From Prototheca cutis (Eukaryota; Chlorophyta; Trebouxiophyceae; Chlorellales; Chlorellaceae): DNA of 64,000 nt. The notes under the pieces were generated by a model. It was not told where the DNA came from. It did no database searches and saw only the letters and a list, made by a program, of their open reading frames with translations. Positions 51,213 to 61,782 of the stretch are shown piece by piece. The stretch covers positions 1,087,721 to 1,151,720 of the forward strand of contig BCIH01000002.1 in the NCBI GenBank assembly GCA_002897115.2, written 5' to 3'. The stretch's first letter is position 1. Every line of letters begins with the position of its first letter. The translations under genes and the position numbers were made by a program.

Positions 51213-51698
51213 TGCCCCAAGATGTGGTGTTCCTGGCCCGCAATTGCTGGTACAACCGCCAATGAAACATCATCCCCTTTCGACACCCCATTCCATCCCT
51301 CGTTCCGCAGGGCCATGCACAATGAACCGTGACCCCCCAAAATACTGCCTCACATGCACACGACTGCACAGATCTCTCAGACGTATACATTTCTCGTACT
51401 TGGAGAAACAGGAGCAGGGCACACACCAGCAGTCAAGGCACAAGGTTCTCCAGGCAAGGCACAAATGGGGTTGTGGAGCAACTACCACGAGGCACGGGAC
51501 TTGAAGCCGTGAGCCGCACGTTTTCAAGAGTGAGCGTGCACACTCGCAGTGGGGTTGGGGAGAGGGGACCAGGGCCGGGTACTGACTACCGTCTTCGGAA
51601 CAAGGGCCTAAAATCATGGTGTGCATATGCACCAATCCATGGCCACCAGACGATCATCTACTTTGAGCAAGGAGACCATCGACCCCGCTCGCTGCCTC
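51213..51698. other. Convergent spacer between SNF2 and the CNNM-like gene
   Basis: About 490 bases. No gene is recognised. The SNF2 reading frame might have one more small exon here. Confidence 0.35.
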
Positions 51699-54600
51699 TC
51701 AGCTCTCGTGGCCGTCAGCAGCACGCCTCAGGGCTGCTCCGTGCGTCTCAGTGGCGCTGGTCGTTGTCGGGCGCCCTGCTTCCGGCGCAGCCACATTGCC
51801 TGCAGTCCCAGCTTCGGCCACTCCCACGCTGCTCCCAGCTCCGGTCTCCACGACCAACAAGGGCTGGATGAGGTCTAGTTGGTCCTGGACACCTTGCTTG
51901 AGGTTGAGCGAGCGACGAATCACCTGGCCCGTGCGTGCCCGCTGCTGCGCCTGCGCCGCGGTGGCCTGGCGGCGTTGCTGTTGCAGTAGGAGCAGCTGCT
52001 CCTGGCCCTTGCGTGGGGTCCCGCTGGCGCTGCGCGTCCCCAGAGGCGCCAACCCTGCCTCTAGAACGCCGGCCGAGGGGCTGCCCAACCGTGCGGCCAG
52101 GATGCTGGACAGCGCGCTCTTGGCCGGAAGGTCTGAGGCAACGGCGCGGCGCAGTCGCGGTGGCAGCAGTCTCGACATGGGACCGCCACCCGTGATTCCC
52201 TGTCCTGGCACGGATGCTGGGCCAGGGGCCGGGGGGCTGAGCATGCCGACGCTCTCGATTGAGGGCGGGCCCGAACCTGTCCGCTGCAGCGACAGTAATG
52301 CTGGCTGTTCACCTGATGGTGATGACGGGGCCGGCCCATGGACACCCTCAGCCGCCGCAGCTCTGGTGGCCTCTCCCATTCTCTGAGGGCTGGCCGGTGC
52401 ACTGAGATGCCGACGGCGATGATCCTCCTGCTTCTGTTCTTCTTCTTGCTGCTGTTGTTCTGGTAACGATTGCAAGCCCTGAGGCTCGTCCCCCGGTGTG
52501 TCGGGGCCGCCCGGCACAGAGGCATTGGGCTTGCCGCCAACTGGCAGCCCATCGACCCCATTCACAGCCAGCCCATCAGCGCCCGCCTTGGGCTTGTACA
52601 GGTCGGACAGCTCGCCTGAAATCATCGCCTCTAGCATCCCCGATTTGGCAGAGAGTGACAGCACCGGCAGTTGGTGCCGGGTCACTTGCTCTTCACTCAG
52701 CAGATTAAGACTTTGCTGCATTATTTTGATTTTTTTTGTTTGGGAGGGAGTGACTCGTTGTTGCTGTCGTTGCGAAGCAGGAGGGTAGGGGATGGTGCGC
52801 CTGGGGTCGACCCTGAGGCAACTGACACCCCCTCCCCCTGATGGCAGGGAGGGAGCTGCATCCACAAACAGCGCAACAGCCACGCCTCACCCTTGGCCCT
52901 CAACCCACGCACCTGGTCTTCCAGCGAGGTAAAGTCGGAGGCCGCACCGATGCGGGGCAGCGCCTGCCTCGAGGTCAGGATGCGCTTGAGGTGGGACGGC
53001 AGCCCGCTGGACAGCGTCCCCACGTTCACCCGCGTCTCGTGCAGATTATCCACAAACCTGCAATTTGTTAGTTTGGGCAAATTGCGGGATGAGTCGTAGG
53101 TTTGGGACTGTGACTACCTTCCCAATCAATGAATGCACAATATATATATAACCCGGAACAGCCCTCACTGGTCGGTTTCGTCAACGATTTCAAATTGGAG
53201 GAGCTCTTCGATGACGTCTTCGATGGTGATGATACCCACAGGTTCTAGCTCGGACGAGTCCCAGTCGATCAGCAGGTCCTTGTCAACGTGCTGGCCGTCG
53301 TCTTCCTCGTCAGATGGTGACGAGGACGAGTCGGAGCTGTCGGCATACCACACCGCGGCACGGATGGCCCGAGCCTCGGCCGCGATGCGGGCGGCCCGTG
53401 CCGCCGCCGTCGGCTGTGTCAGCACCGCCATGTGTGAGCGGCCAATCTTGAACAGCTTCAGCATGTCGTACATCGGCGTGCGCGCCAGGAGGTACGGCAG
53501 CGACCGGATCTTGAGATCGCCGACCGTCAGCCTCTGGCCAGGCGTGGCCTGGATCAATTCCTTCACCAGAAGGATGCCCAGGATGTGGCTGCGGTTGCCT
53601 GCACGGTGCACGGGGATGCGGGAATGCCCCGAAGCCAAGATGGCCTCCAGGGTCTCGCCGTCCAGCGGCGTGTCGGTGGAAAGCATGAACGCTAGGTCCA
53701 GCGGCGTCATCCCAGCCGCCGCCGTCTTGCCCGTCAAGTCCAGCGCGCCTTTGATAATCGTCACCTCGTCCGTCGTCAACTGCCCTCCAAACACCGCGCC
53801 CTCCGCATGAATGTCCACCAGCGCCTTGAGCTGCGCACGCCTGGCGTTTGTCGGGCGGGCGGCGGTTGTTGGGGCCGTGGTGATGGAGCTGTGAGAGGAT
53901 TCGTGGGGACCTTGCACAGCCAGACGGACAAGCAAACAATGAAGCAAACAAGAACATCAAACAAAATCAAGCAAACGCAAAACGTGGCCCCAGGCCCACT
54001 CACTTGAACAGCGCGGTGTGGTTTTTGCCCAGGAGGGAATCCAGGATTTTGGAGATTGGCCATGCAATGGGCGCGGTAAGGAAGAGCAGCATGGAGACAA
54101 AGGGCGCGGCGGCCGCGCCGATTTCCAGGCCGTAACTCGCGCACAGCGCCTGAGGGATGATCTCGCCAAACAGCAGGACGACCGTGACCGACACCACCAC
54201 GGCAGTGATGGGGTCCGCCAGGCGATCCAGAAACAGGGGCAGCGCTTCGGCCGCAAAGCTGTTGCACAGCAGCAGCGTCACCAGCAGACGGTGCGGGCTG
54301 TGCAGCAACGGCACGATTGCCGCGGCCGAAGCCTGCTGCGATGGCTTGCCCGTCCGCTTCAGGATCTGCATTTGTTTGGGTGTCGGTGGAAAAGTGGAAT
54401 AATGTATTGGTACCAGGCATGGGGGCCGGTGGCTGGGAAGCGGATCTCAGTCCCTTGACCCGGACGAAACCAGCGCATGGATGTGTCCCAGAGCAAGCCG
54501 GCAATCCAATTGGCGCTTCCATGTAATCCAACCCCACCCACAACAAAGAAGCAGCCACCTGCCCTCTTCAAAAAACCACCTCCTCCGCACCTCGAGGTCA

Positions 54601-54719
54601 ACGGCGTCCAGAGACATGAGACCCAGGGTCAGGCCCGACATGAGGCCTGCCATGAGCGTGAGCAACACAACCATGCAGATGTAGTACCAAAAGGTAAATG
54701 GCTCCATGTCGTCCTCCAT
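51699..54719 (-). CDS. CNNM / ACDP-type DUF21-CBS membrane protein (putative Mg/metal transporter)
   Basis: Cyclin-M family, linked to magnesium transport, related to plant CBSDUF proteins. Five phase-consistent exons: 54719-54591, 54365-54004, 53840-53169, 53057-52913 and 52715-51699. The DUF21 core has MSGLTLGLMSLDAVDLE and then ILKRTGKPSQQA, LLVTLLLCNSFAAEALP and LLFGEIIPQALCASYG. Next come the CBS pair: GALDLTGKTAAAGMTPLDL, then HSRIPVHRAGNRSHILGILL and GIITIEDVIEELLQFEIVDETDQFV. An acidic insert (SSDSSSSPSDEEDDG) splits the second CBS domain. After it, a tail of about 350 residues, rich in Gln, Pro, Ser and Ala, ends at DGHES. The tail contains QSLNLLSEEQVTRHQ and is much longer than the family norm. 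An ATG further upstream is possible. Confidence 0.9.
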
Positions 54720-55452
54720 GTTCTCAGAGCCCCTGGACCTGAGAGTCGGACATGTTAACAGGGAGCCATGAGTGCTAGGATGGTAGGGCACCCTGCAAGA
54801 CAGCATCGAACGAGGCAGCCTGGCCCGCTCCCCCCCAGGAGCAATACCTATAGGCATGGAGCAGGCCCGCGGCCAAGCCGGGGCTCTGCAGGAGAATAGG
54901 CCGCATGGAGCTCTTCTGACAACTACAATCTATTCATTTCTGCTGGCCTGGAGCGCCGTCTCAGGCCCGAAGCCAGCTGGAGCTGGGCGTGGGCAGGCGA
55001 GCACGAGAATTTGCTGGTCAAGGTGCCCCACGCGTTGACGATGCAAGGCCTGCGGGAGAGAAACCCGGTCCCGGGCCACCGTGCATGCAAATGAATTCAA
55101 GGGGTCGATCGCCGGATGGCGCCCTGCCAGGCAGGACCAGGGAATATTCTGTACAGCCGGCCGTGGCATCGGAAGGCACCAGCTAAAAATGGCCGGGTCC
55201 CCGGGATTACGATCTGGGGTTTGTGTTGGGACCCCCTCACTCGATGGGACAAAGGGCCCCCTTCCACAACCCTCCCTGGGCCTGAGGCCAGAATGACTCG
55301 CAGTCGCATGGCAATCACATACCCATTGCTGGATCCATCCTCACACGCCTTTTGTTACCCAGGAGATTGTGCCTCTGCTCGTATGATAGCGGTATTTCTG
55401 CCTCTTACAAGGACCAGAACAGGGAAGTCCTAGGCAGCCCCATGCTCCGTCC
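54720..55452. other. Spacer between the TMEM41-like stop and the CNNM-like start (both minus strand)
   Basis: About 730 bases. It should contain the CNNM promoter (right-to-left) and the 3' untranslated region of the TMEM41-like gene. No gene is seen. Confidence 0.4.
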
Positions 55453-56749
55453 TCACTCCGATGGACCCACAGCTATTGTCGTCACTTGGCTCAGGTCAGA
55501 TTCTGGTCCCCTCTGCTTGCCGGCTGTGCCTGTGTTCCGGCGCTGGAGCCAGACGGGGATCAAGGCCGCGACGATGATGCCCAGTCCGAGCAGGATTGAC
55601 CGGCGGTCGTATAAATCCGCCATGCTATTCATCATACTCACCCGCGTCCCTGCACCGACCGCCACAAAGTTGTTGGGCATGCACCCCAGCAGCGTACCTG
55701 CATTCGAAAGCTTTTCTGTGCGCTTTGGATGTGGTGGGTGGGGCGGAAGGGGGGTGCTGGCCAATGGAAACGAGACCCACGCAAACAGGTCAAACACATA
55801 AGATTCCATCCAAGCCCACCTGTGACAAAGGGCAGCACCGGGACGCCAACGACTGGACTGGCAATATTGATAAAGATGTTTGGCAGCACGGGCGTCGCAC
55901 GCAGCAGGATGATGTACAGCATGAGCCGACCCCGCCGGGCTGTGACCTCTGCGGCAAAGGCGCGGAGCCGATGGGGCCACAGCCAGGCCGCCAGTGGCCG
56001 GCCAATGAGGTAGGACAGCTGGTAACAAGTCAAAGCACCCAGCGTGCTGACCACTGCATATGGGGTTTTGTCGACGAAGGACTTGGAATAGTGGGGTGGA
56101 CATGCCAGCTGGGCATGCGCCCCCCGTGCATGAACCGGCAGCCCGCCAGGCAGCTGTTTTCAGAAGTACGCCACAGCATTTCGCCTTGGCAGTGGCCTAC
56201 AAGCAATCTTCCACAGCGGTTTCCCACAGCAAGCCTCAAGATCCGCCGCCCACCTGAGACCAGAACCCACCCGGCCCAGTGGCCGTAGAGTGCCCCAGAC
56301 AGCACGCTGAGCACCAGGGTGCCCGGGATGGCCAGGGTTTGCATGAGAATGTAGAGCAGCGAGAAGGCACTCAGCGTCGCGGCCGGCGCAGTCTCCGCAT
56401 ACGCAAGCAGCACATCCCTCTGCGCCAGCAACGCTGGCAACGTCCGGGGTGGGAATTCCCTCAACAGGTCCATGGCCTCCCCCTGTCACAAGCTTGGGTG
56501 GATTGTGTTTGCAGTCAAATGGGAATGAGGTGGGCGACTGGAGGTGATTCACTCGAGGCAGCCTTGGCCAGCAGCGCACCCACTGTCCAGCCAACCAAAT
56601 CCTTTCACCTGGGCGCCAGGCATCCGTGACAGCGCCAGGCCCAGTCCCGAGACCAAGGACAGCACGAGGGCAAAGGCACAGAGGACGTTCCGGGGCGACA
56701 GCGCTGCCGAGCCCCTGTCCGGCCTGGAGGGTCCTGCCGGGAGCCCCAT
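55453..56749 (-). CDS. TMEM41/VTT-domain membrane protein (DedA superfamily)
   Basis: Predicted ER lipid scramblase-type protein; the animal homologue TMEM41B acts in autophagosome and lipid-droplet formation. Four phase-consistent exons: 56749-56609, 56482-56254, 56053-55820 and 55697-55453. An N-terminal helix (NVLCAFALVLSLVSGLGLAL) precedes FPPRTLPALL. The VTT block is clear: LQTLAIPGTL-like MQTLAIPGTLVLSVLSGALYG, then YQLSYLIGRPLAAWLW, YIILLRATPVLPNIFINIAS (conserved LR.TP.LPN), VTGTLLGCMPNNFVAVGAGT. The C-terminus has one more helix (LGLGIIVAALIPVWLQRR). Length of about 285 residues is normal. Confidence 0.92.
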
Positions 56750-57691
56750 TCCGGGCGCCCGAGGTGGGGCCTCCCCCCACCTTGAGGGCTGCCCGAGCCT
56801 TCTTCAACAGGACTATTCCTCGAGACACAAAGGTTACATTGCAAGGTGCTGTCTTGCAGATCAAGATATGCTCTGGTCCTGGGTCGTTCGGCTAGATCAG
56901 GGGGAGAAACAACGGGAGTGGGGTTTGGGGGATCAGATCACTTCTGAGGAGGGTTTGTGCTGAACGGGCCCGTCTTCCCGAGTGGCTGTCCCGCGCGCGC
57001 GCATTCTCTGAAATTTCTGACTAGACTGTGGATAAACTGCATTCTTGGCATGATGCAACATGATCTCGTGCCTTTGTCGGCAATCTCTGCTCTTTCGGGG
57101 GATACCCAGGGCGAAAGGCAACCGATCTCACTCGCTACGGAAGACTCCTCATGGACGTGTATATGCGGATAAGTGCATGCTCTATGTCCTAGTATATTGC
57201 CAATCTTTCGCTTTCCCTGGTAATCTTCGCGCTTCGTACTGGGCAATGGCGTTTTCTTCTGGCCAGTTGGGCGCACACAAAGCAGCGGGCCGACTGGTCG
57301 GAATGTCTTGGGACGTGGTACAAGCCCCAACTTGTATTTGCACAACATGGGTCGTTAGAGCGACAAATAGAATGACATGCGCGTGGCACAGCCTGCCTGC
57401 AGCAAAAGGGTAGGCGCGTCCCATGCAAGCTTGGGAACACGTGGGAAGTTTTCCCTGCCACCCTCGGAAGGCACCATGGACCAGGGCCCCTGCCACGACC
57501 ACGTCTTCCTACACATGGTGGCCCAACAGCCAAGTCCACCACTGACAGTTCCAGCTTGAGAATTATATGTCATTATATTCACTTTGAGCAATTTGACAAC
57601 CTGGCCACGGGAGGCTCCAGCGCTACCGGAAGCCACTTGTCGCAGCACCGGCGCCATCCACGCAGGCCCTGGCCGTGGCGTCTTGCTGACC
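56750..57691. other. Divergent intergenic region, TMEM41-like / membrane coiled-coil gene
   Basis: About 940 bases with no recognised gene. The open frames here have no family similarity. Moderately AT-richer near 57170-57600. Confidence 0.4.
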
Positions 57692-59169
57692 ATGTTTGGG
57701 GATGGCAGTTTCGGGCCCAGCCCCAATGGCCTCTTGCTCTCCGGTGGAGGATATAGCCGAAAAAGTACGCGAAGTGGGGTGATCCGCGGTCCCGAGAACG
57801 GGGTGCCTTGGGGGTGGGGGCCCCTTAACGTGGCACACCGGATCGGCGCGTGCCGAGTTGCCTGCGTTGTGTTGCGCCACCGGACGAGGCGACCACATGC
57901 GGAGTCGATCAAACCGATGGGAGTAGACGGTTCTTTCCTTGAAAGGCAGCACAGGCATGATGATCACAGTCAGCAGTGCAGGACTTCACTCCCCCAGTCT
58001 TCCACCACCTACCCACCCACCCCACTCACCCCCATAACCCTGAAACACAAAACGCTGCAGGCCAGTCGACATGGGCTTCGCTGGACCAAAAAGTCTCGCT
58101 GGCCCAGTCTAGTCTCGGTGCTCTGATCATGCTGCTGTCCTGGCTGTACTTTTACGAATTCACGGCGGCAACTGGTCTGATGCTGGGCGGCGCGATGCTG
58201 GCAGCGGGAGGCGTGGGCTGGGCTGGCGGGCGCGCCCGCAGTGCCAACTTGACCAACGCCCACCTGCTGGCGTGCCTGCTGGCACTGCTGCTGAGCTTCA
58301 ACTTCATCGGCCAGGTCGTGCGTGAGGTGCACGTCGACTGCGGCCTGGCGCAGCTGTTCATGCAGGCTCGTGCGCTGGACGGCCGCGTCGCGGCGATGCA
58401 GACCAGCGAGGCCATGCACACGGTGTACTCGAGGCTGAACGAGATGGAGGACATGCTGCACCTGGTCCAAGAAGGCACGCTGAAAAAGCTGGAGCTCAAG
58501 GGCGAGCAGGACAAGCTCAAGCACGTCGACCAGCAGTACATTGCCGCCAAGCTGGAGCTGATCCGCACGCACGCACAGGGCGCAATCGAGGGCATCGTCA
58601 ACAACCCGCACCTGAACGAGACGGTCGTGCGGGGCCTGTCTGACGCCGACAAAGAGTTTCTAAAAGCCCGCCTGGACGCCGCGGACTCGGCGCTGGAAAG
58701 CATTCGCCGGCACCATGCTCAGGACGGCAGCGCCATCACCGCCGAAGAGTACGGCTCCATCCTGGACGCCCTCACTGACGGCTTTGCCTTTGCCGACAAG
58801 ACTGCCGACCCGGAACTGGCCAAGGCCAAGGAGGAGCTGCCCCACATGGCAGCGGCGCTGACTCGGCAGCTGGAAAACAACTACGACAACTTGCTACCGG
58901 GGTCGGCGCACAAAGACCTCGAACGCATCGAGACCGCGCGCAGCCGCCGCCGCGTGGAGTGGGAGCGCCGGCTCACCCAGGTCCTCGAAGCCCAGTCAGC
59001 CGCGCAGGCTGACCCGGACACGGGCGCCATGCTGGCAGAGCATTGCGTCAAGGAGTCCCGGGGTCACGGTATCACCCTCGCCGCGGGCATGGCAGCCGTC
59101 CTCACACAGCTGGCTTCGGCCTATGTCGCGCTGTCCCTGGGCATGCGCCTCCCAGTCAAGGGCGAGTGA
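57692..59169 (+). CDS. Membrane-anchored coiled-coil protein, family not recognised
   Basis: Two exons, 57692-57764 and 58061-59169, join in phase (GGGYSRK to SQSTWASLDQKVSLAQS). About 390 residues. Three hydrophobic segments lie near the N-terminus: LGALIMLLSWLYFYEF, GLMLGGAMLAAGGVGWAGG and AHLLACLLALLLSFNFIGQV. The order and spacing resemble the start of tetraspanin-like proteins, without the usual Cys pattern. A central 220-residue region is helical and charged with heptad character (LNEMEDMLHLVQEG, KKLELKGEQDKLKH). A fourth helix near the C-terminus (GITLAAGMAAVLTQLASAYVAL) precedes a short tail. No enzyme motif was found, and the function is unknown. The gene has very GC-rich codon use. 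Confidence 0.65.
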
Positions 59170-59499
59170 TTGGATTTGACGATCGGGTGGAATTGTCTTG
59201 TCGACAGCTCCCCCATTTTGCTGTCTTGCTGCGGCATGCCTCTGCTCTCGGACATCGACCCCAGGACATGTCTTTCTCCGACAGGCGAGCACGCCCCTTG
59301 ACGACAGGTGACTGCGGCTTGTGCGTTCTCTTTGAACAAAACGCAGCCCGCCGTCTTGCTCCATCACGTTCTTCGCCCTTGACCGTCGCCGTGCAAAGCC
59401 CGCCTTGCCAAGCAGCAGTGCTTGCGCCGCTCATGGATGTTGCAGGGCGATGACATTGCAATTTTCACTCGCTACCCCCCTTGCCCCTGACAGATGGTG

Positions 59500-59537
<38 letters not shown>

Positions 59538-59767
59538 AGGTGACTGTCATTCGCTCGTCCAGCTGCCGCCAGGGGTGCATACTCGCCAGAAAAGGGCAGT
59601 TGGATGGGTCGGTTCAACAGCCGCAGCACGGTGTGGGTAAAACCACCTTGGGACCCGGGCTCAACACACACACTCTCAAGGGCCGATGCTGTAGAAAATC
59701 GAGCTCTCAAACTGCCTGTCCTCCCTTGGCGCCTATGATGTTGTCATCATCATCATCATCATCATCA
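59170..59767. other. Convergent spacer with (CTTT)n and (TCA)n repeats
   Basis: About 600 bases between two stop codons. It includes a (CTTT)9 run at 59500-59536 and abuts the (TCA)9 run at the stop of the next gene. Confidence 0.5.
59500..59536 (+). repeat. (CTTT)9 microsatellite
   Basis: Perfect tetranucleotide run in the convergent spacer. Confidence 0.95.
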
Positions 59768-59770
59768 TCA
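59744..59770 (-). repeat. (TGA)9 trinucleotide repeat forming tandem stop codons
   Basis: On the minus strand the coding frame of the upstream gene ends ...YRPQ and then reads nine successive in-frame TGA codons (TCA on the plus strand). The first TGA (59770-59768) is the stop. Confidence 0.9.
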
Positions 59771-60049
59771 TTGTGGCCGGTAGGTCTTCAGGCCATACTG
59801 CTTGTCGTACTCCAGCGCGTGCCGAAGGACAGCCTTGATGGCATCGCTGGACCCGGGGTCAATTCCCACACGCAGCGCCTGGTAGTCACGCTGGCCAGCC
59901 CAGATCTTGTGCACCGCGCCCCTGATATCCCAGCCTGGAACGAGTCATAAAGTGGGTGACCAGAGTGGGTTGCAGCTGCGTAGATTGGCTCCCCCCCTGC
60001 ATCCAATCCCTTGGCTCCGAACCGCCCTAGCTCATCCCGCCTGAACGCG

Positions 60050-60114
<65 letters not shown>

Positions 60115-61208
60115 ACAAAAGGATTGAGAGCTGCTCACCGTCGCCTTCGAGCGTGTCGAGAACCACTGTCTTGACGTGGGCGGCCTTTTCGGCATCTACG
60201 TCCACAAACCACGGCAAGGCGGCCAGCGCCCCGAACAGCGGCTCCATCTGCTCCATCCGGGACTGCCACCGCTGCGCGGCAGACTCCTTGCTCTCAGCCG
60301 CCGCGGTTGCCTGAGTGGAGAGGGAGCGTTGATCCAAGGGTTTTTTCCCCCCAGAAGGCAGTCCAGTGGGAATCAGTTTCGGGATTTGCATTGTGTGACA
60401 GCCGCAGGCCCAATCCAATGCTCTGCAATGTACAGCGCTAGAAAAATCAAACTTCAAATCAAACTTCGTCCTCAATCAGAGCTCAACAGCACCATCTCCC
60501 CACCATCACCCTCCTCTCCCCCAAAACACCACACAAACAAACCTCCGCATCGGCACTGATGGCATTGATCTCTTCGGGAGTGAGCGGGTCTGGTGCCGTC
60601 GTAACGCCCGGCCGTGCCGGATTAGGCTGCCGCAGCTTGGATGCAGCAGACTGCTGCTTGCCCTGCTTGGTGGCAACGTACTTGCGCAGCATGGCTTGTT
60701 GGAAAGAGCGGCGGCCACCCTCAAACTCGCCCTCCAGGAAGGAAAATTTTGGGTCGACGCCCGCCCGCTGGAACAGCGCAGACAGGTCGGCGTGCACGCT
60801 GTCTTGACAGTCGGACCCCGTCGTCCGCAGCAGAGCGCGCGCGTACTCCATGCCCGTCGGTTTCTTGACGGCAAACTGGATGCGCAGCGTGTCCTTGGGT
60901 GGGAAGGAGCTCTCCAGGCCCAGGCGCAAGCAAAAGCCCTGCAGCTGGCGCAGCTGCTCGCGGTTGCCATCCAGCATGGTGGGCGGCAGCTCGGCGTTGA
61001 TCACCACCTTTTCCAGGTCTTGCAGGGCGTTGGTCAGGGACCTGCCTTGCTTGGCACCGCCCTGCCCAGACGTCAGGTTCTCGCGGGCCTGGCGGATGCT
61101 GTCCAGGATGCGCCGCCCGATGGACAGGCCAGGGCCGGAGCCTCGACCGCTAAACTGCCGGCAGCCATGAACCTGCCGGGCGCAGCGGGATGTCGCCGCC
61201 GCAAGCAT
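59768..61208 (-). CDS. Probable mitochondrial protein, family not recognised
   Basis: Three phase-consistent exons: 61208-60543, 60310-60139 and 59935-59768. The N-terminus (MLAAATSRCARQVHGCRQFS) is basic, with Ala, Ser and Cys but no acidic residues, typical of a mitochondrial targeting peptide. The mature part is soluble and helical. Features include GRRILDSIRQARENLTSGQG, LPPTMLDGNREQLRQLQGFC, PLTPEEINAISADAE, LFGALAALPWFVDVDAEKAA and, at the end, WDIRGAVHKIWAGQRDYQAL and EYDKQYGLKTYRPQ. About 335 residues. I know no family with these motifs; an alga-specific respiratory or mitoribosomal subunit is one possibility (a guess). Intron 2 has a 65-base C run on the plus strand. The gene ends in nine tandem in-frame TGA codons. 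Confidence 0.7.
60050..60114 (+). repeat. Poly-C tract (65 nt; poly-G on the sense strand) in intron 2 of the mitochondrial-like gene
   Basis: Uninterrupted C run about 25 bases past the donor of exon 2 on the sense strand. Confidence 0.97.
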
Positions 61209-61782
61209 ATCCTAGATAGACAACGATTGCAGGAAATCGAATGTCCGGCAATGCAGCTGAGCCCAGCCACGGTTGGTCTGGTCTGCGAGCTCGCCAGGCG
61301 GAACGGGCACTTGGGCAACCTCGGCTGCCAATGCCAAGCCACGCCCCACGGCCCAACACGAGGCCTGCGGGGCGCAAAGCTCGTCAGGACCACACGATTA
61401 AAAGACAATGCACTGCTAATTACTCGATCGCATTGCCTTGGCTTCCTGGTTGCGGATGCATTTCTTGCCGAACCGCCATGCATGTGGTCATGTCGTTGCT
61501 GTGGGTGGCGCACGCCTTCCCATCGCGATCGTCTCTTGTTAAGGAATCCGAGGGACCCCACCACTCTCCCCAAACATTCTGATCAGCCATCACCCAGATC
61601 ATCCGTACAGACTATGTATTGCCTTATCCTTCATTTCATTGGCTTTTTTATTCTTCAAATGACCGCCAGGGCTGCAGGTCTCCGTCCCGGTCATCCTGTC
61701 AATGAACTGTGCAGACAGCTGGGTGTCCCTTCCCCCCTCTTCTCATGCCAACTCCAAAGTTCTCGGTAGCTGCCCCACCAAA
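61209..61782. other. Spacer between the mitochondrial-like gene start and the NAE1 stop (both minus strand)
   Basis: About 570 bases. It should contain the promoter of the mitochondrial-like gene and the NAE1 3' untranslated region. No gene is seen. Confidence 0.4.
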
